From NCBI GenBank assembly GCA_015233515.1, contig JADFXS010000020.1:1-16725 (forward strand): 16,725 bases of DNA. Reading direction: 5' to 3'. Source of the DNA: Deltaproteobacteria bacterium. Its GTDB lineage: Bacteria; Desulfobacterota; Desulfarculia; Adiutricales; JAGVGV01. The first letter of the stretch is position 1. Every line of letters starts with the position of its first letter. The position numbers and the translations under genes are program-made. Below the pieces are notes generated by a model. It was not told the origin of the DNA, searched no databases, and worked only from the letters and a program-made list of their open reading frames with translations. This document shows positions 14,693-16,725 of the stretch, in pieces.

Positions 14693-15952
14693 CTATTTTT
14701 TGGCTTTGAAATCTCCTTGCTTAACGCTCGGCGGATAGACAATCACGCCCTTTCCATCGAAATACTGAACGACAGGAAAGAAAAAGTGATCTGGTCCGAC
14801 AACTGGGTCCGGCAACGTTTCGGGAGTGAATTTGTATTCTTTCATGATCAGAGCACCATCTTCGGCCTTATAAGTCAATTTTCCGGTCTGCAGTTCGTTT
14901 TTGACCACTTTAATCACTGAGTCTTTGTCAAGAACGCCGTACTGGTCAAGAGCGCGCTTGAAAATTTTCAATGCAAAATTAAAATAATCGTATACCAGGG
15001 CGCCACCTGCCGCGCTTGGCGTAAAGCCGCATTTTTCCTTGGCCGATTTAGCCCAAGCTTGAGCTTGTGGCGTCGCCATCTGTGGAATCATGTCCAACAT
15101 GTAGTTGGAGGCGTTGCCAGTCTGTTCATACCAGTTTCCGGTCCAACCGATTCCATCGCCAATGATCAAGGACTTAAGACCGACTTCAGAGGCTTGTTTG
15201 ACGAAGGAACCCATGGCCGGGTAATTGCTCGCCCCAGCTAAAACCGCTACGCCCTTTGACTTATAACGACTTAGCATGTTGTAGAAATCGGTTTGACTTA
15301 CAGGAAAATAGTCAACCGAGGCAATTTCCCAACCCAGTTCCTTGAAGGCGGCCTCAAAGGCCGCGCCCTCGCTGCGGCCATAATCAGTATCTTCACCATA
15401 AACGGCGACAAGTTTTTTCTCCGGCTTCCATAATCCACGAGCAATGGAATCGTTGAGACAACCCACATACTCCTTTATAAGGGTGCCTGGCACTGGCCAT
15501 CCCTTAGTGCTCCAGATTTTGTATTTCTCCGGATTCGATCGCCACTTATCCACAACGATTTGGGCCGATCCGAGAGGGAACAGCTGCGGGACTCCGTAGT
15601 CGATGGCCATATCCATGATGGCCATGGTCACTGAACTCGACCACTCCATGATCCCTATTTGAATTCCTCCCTTTTCGACCGCTTCCGAATAGGCGCTTGC
15701 GGCCTTGGCGGGATCATATTGGGTATCGACCCAAACGACTTCAATTTTGTAGTCCCCGACTTTGTAGCCAATCTTTTCCAATGCCATTTCCACGGAACAC
15801 TTGAATTCCGCACCGACTTTCGCACTGCCGCCGGTAAAAGGCCCGAGCACCCCGATTTTGAAGGTTTTTTCGGCGTTGGCATTGGCCGTCCAGGTAAATA
15901 GACATAGCCCAAACACCAAAGCCAGAGCAATCCATCGTCTTCTGCCTGTCAT
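14693..15952 (-). CDS. livK: LIV-type periplasmic substrate-binding protein
   Basis: This 419-residue exported protein has a Sec signal peptide with basic start MTGRRR, a hydrophobic core and probable cleavage after ANA at residue 27. There is no lipobox. The mature part is a type I periplasmic binding fold: FKIGVLGPFTGGSAKVG, VDTQYDPAKAAS, YGVPQLFPLGS, VAVYGEDTDYGRSEGAAF and VDYFPVSQTDFYNML. It would deliver a ligand to LivHM. Members of this family bind branched-chain amino acids, amides, urea, aromatic compounds or quaternary amines, and the operon points to a methylated compound. AAAGGAGA precedes the start. It is the first gene of the operon, behind a strong promoter and a palindromic operator. 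Confidence 0.9.
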   Translation of the reverse strand: MTGRRRWIALALVFGLCLFTWTANANAEKTFKIGVLGPFTGGSAKVGAEFKCSVEMALEKIGYKVGDYKIEVVWVDTQYDPAKAASAYSEAVEKGGIQIGIMEWSSSVTMAIMDMAIDYGVPQLFPLGSAQIVVDKWRSNPEKYKIWSTKGWPVPGTLIKEYVGCLNDSIARGLWKPEKKLVAVYGEDTDYGRSEGAAFEAAFKELGWEIASVDYFPVSQTDFYNMLSRYKSKGVAVLAGASNYPAMGSFVKQASEVGLKSLIIGDGIGWTGNWYEQTGNASNYMLDMIPQMATPQAQAWAKSAKEKCGFTPSAAGGALVYDYFNFALKIFKRALDQYGVLDKDSVIKVVKNELQTGKLTYKAEDGALIMKEYKFTPETLPDPVVGPDHFFFPVVQYFDGKGVIVYPPSVKQGDFKAKK

Positions 15953-15977
15953 AATAAAATCTCCTTTCGCTACAAAT

Positions 15978-15992
15978 TGTCAACTGTTGACA
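15978..15992. promoter_or_regulatory. Palindromic operator before livK
   Basis: TGTCAACTGTTGACA is a perfect palindrome with 7-base arms around a central T. It directly abuts the livK -10 box on its downstream side, a repressor-like position. A one-mismatch copy stands at the divergent enolase-like gene. The form suits a dimeric helix-turn-helix regulator, possibly GntR type. Confidence 0.75.
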
Positions 15993-16022
15993 GTTATAGC
16001 CGCAAGGCCTTTCCAGTGTCAA
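15993..16022 (-). promoter_or_regulatory. livK operon promoter
   Basis: On the minus strand TTGACA (16017-16022) and TATAAC (15993-15998) are separated by 18 bases. This is a near-consensus sigma-70-type promoter firing towards livK. Its -10 touches the palindromic operator. Confidence 0.7.
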
Positions 16023-16137
16023 GCATTTTTTATCATGCCTAATTTTCTCCTGTTTAGTTAAAACTGTATTTACAATGAGTTGTATTAATTTTCGTGATTA
16101 TGTCCTTGGCGATCAAATGAGCCTCTAAAATTAACCC

Positions 16138-16165
16138 TTGACATCAGGAATAGTAATTGTAAACT
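16138..16165 (+). promoter_or_regulatory. Promoter of the enolase-like gene
   Basis: TTGACA (16138-16143) is followed after 16 bases by TAAACT (16160-16165), pointing to the gene starting at 16195. The -10 lies inside the second operator copy, so a bound regulator should block it. The spacer and -10 are imperfect. Confidence 0.55.
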
Positions 16166-16175
16166 GTTGACAATT
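16155..16175. promoter_or_regulatory. Palindromic operator before the enolase-like gene
   Basis: The core is TGTAAAC-T-GTTGACA, one base off the livK operator. AAT before and ATT after it extend the symmetry to 10-base arms with a single mismatch. It covers the -10 and probable transcription start. Confidence 0.75.
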
Positions 16176-16182
16176 GTTGCGC

Positions 16183-16187
16183 AGGAG
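16183..16187 (+). promoter_or_regulatory. Ribosome-binding site of the enolase-like gene
   Basis: AGGAG lies seven bases before ATG 16195 and fixes that start. Confidence 0.7.
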
Positions 16188-16194
16188 AAAAGAT

Positions 16195-16725
16195 ATGGCC
16201 AACTCATCAATTACCTCAGTCAAAGCAATTGAAATCATTGATAACCGTGGCATGCCCACCATTCGCACCTCGGTCTGGGTCGAAGGCAAATTCCGTGGCA
16301 CCGCTGACGTTCCTTGCGGATCCTCCACCGGCTCCTTTGAAGCCCAAGACATTCGAGATGGCGGCCATCGCTACCGGGGAAAAGGGGTCAGAAAAGCCAT
16401 CTCGAATATTGAAGAAATCATTACCCCCAGGATCCTCGGCATGGATGTCACCAAACAAAGAGAAATAGACCTTCTCATGATCGACCTCGATGGCACGCCA
16501 AATAAAGGAAGGCTTGGAGCAAACGCCATACTCGGACTATCTCTCGCGGTGGCCAAGGCCGCCGCGGCCAGTCTGGGTTTGCCTATTTACAGGTACCTAA
16601 ATGTCAACGCGCATGTCTTGCCGGTGCCTCAGGCTTGTCTATTAAATGGCGGTATACATGCAGGCAACGATCTGGACGTCCAGGAATTCTGTATCATGCC
16701 GGTTGGCGCTGATAATTTCTCCCAT
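16195..16725 (+). CDS. Enolase-family protein, diverged paralogue (3' truncated by window end)
   Basis: The first 177 residues of an enolase-family protein are present; the window ends in frame. It aligns with enolase along its length: IDNRGMPT (canonical DSRGNPT), PCGSSTG (canonical PSGASTG), RDG, GKGV, DLDGTPNKGRLGANAILGLSLA, LPVPQ, NGGIHAGN and VQEF. Active-site elements kept are the mobile-loop serine S44, H155 and E164 (yeast H159 and E168). Several positions that rarely vary in glycolytic enolases are changed (N17, M20, C41, S43). Enolase interconverts 2-phosphoglycerate and phosphoenolpyruvate. This copy may instead act on another acid or serve as a pathway-specific isozyme. It shares an operator with the divergent transporter and methyltransferase operon, which argues against a purely housekeeping role. 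Confidence 0.85.
   Translation, partial: MANSSITSVKAIEIIDNRGMPTIRTSVWVEGKFRGTADVPCGSSTGSFEAQDIRDGGHRYRGKGVRKAISNIEEIITPRILGMDVTKQREIDLLMIDLDGTPNKGRLGANAILGLSLAVAKAAAASLGLPIYRYLNVNAHVLPVPQACLLNGGIHAGNDLDVQEFCIMPVGADNFSH

Noticed and set aside
1..16725. CRISPR arrays, tRNA or rRNA genes
   Set aside because: I saw no regularly spaced direct repeats, tRNA cloverleaf or rRNA-like sequence on either strand.

Overview
The window is a bacterial chromosomal segment made of two unrelated blocks separated by about 1 kb without a convincing gene. The right block combines a Sec-exported LIV-type binding protein, a five-gene LIV transporter and two MttB-family methyltransferases. That suggests a Gram-negative anaerobe that uses methylated amines, plausibly Desulfobacterota or a similar lineage. 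This is inference from gene content; no taxonomic marker gene is present.

Left block (1-5359, all + strand): a dense run of nucleotide-signalling genes typical of a defence island. Four TIR-domain proteins of visibly different subfamilies (91-807, 1642-2220, 2279-3454, 3551-4015) are interleaved with a stand-alone SLOG/LOG-like Rossmann protein (804-1613, ATGA overlap with the first TIR gene) and followed by a class III nucleotide cyclase with an unrecognised C-terminal half (4184-5359). All four TIR proteins keep the catalytic-type glutamate four residues after a conserved tryptophan. The content recalls Thoeris (TIR plus SLOG) and Pycsar (class III cyclase plus TIR) but matches neither: there is no SIR2-SLOG effector, no cyclic-nucleotide-binding TIR effector and no transmembrane effector.

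A 147-bp non-autonomous mobile element (4012-4158) has 13-bp perfect terminal inverted repeats beginning GTAA and exact 8-bp target duplications (GATCCTGA), features of the IS66 family. It sits exactly at the junction of the fourth TIR gene and the cyclase gene. Removing it in silico puts the TIR stop codon inside the cyclase ribosome-binding site, so the two genes were once one tightly coupled module. The element now supplies the TIR stop codon.

Middle (5334-6414): a cluster of hairpins and terminators, then non-coding or decayed sequence, then the first of two diverged 33-base palindromic repeats (6277-6309; the second is at 9350-9382).

Right block: a radical SAM/SPASM protein (6415-7758, +) converges on a seven-gene minus-strand operon, livK-livG-livF-livH-livM-mttB-mttB (15952 down to 7848). 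A diverged enolase paralogue (16195 to the window end, +) is divergent from livK. Both divergent promoters carry the same palindrome, TGTCAAC-T-GTTGACA or a one-mismatch form, over or beside the -10 box. The transporter, the methyltransferases and the enolase-like enzyme therefore look like one regulon, probably for import and demethylation of a methylated amine or similar compound. The corrinoid protein, the reductive activator and the regulator are not in the window.
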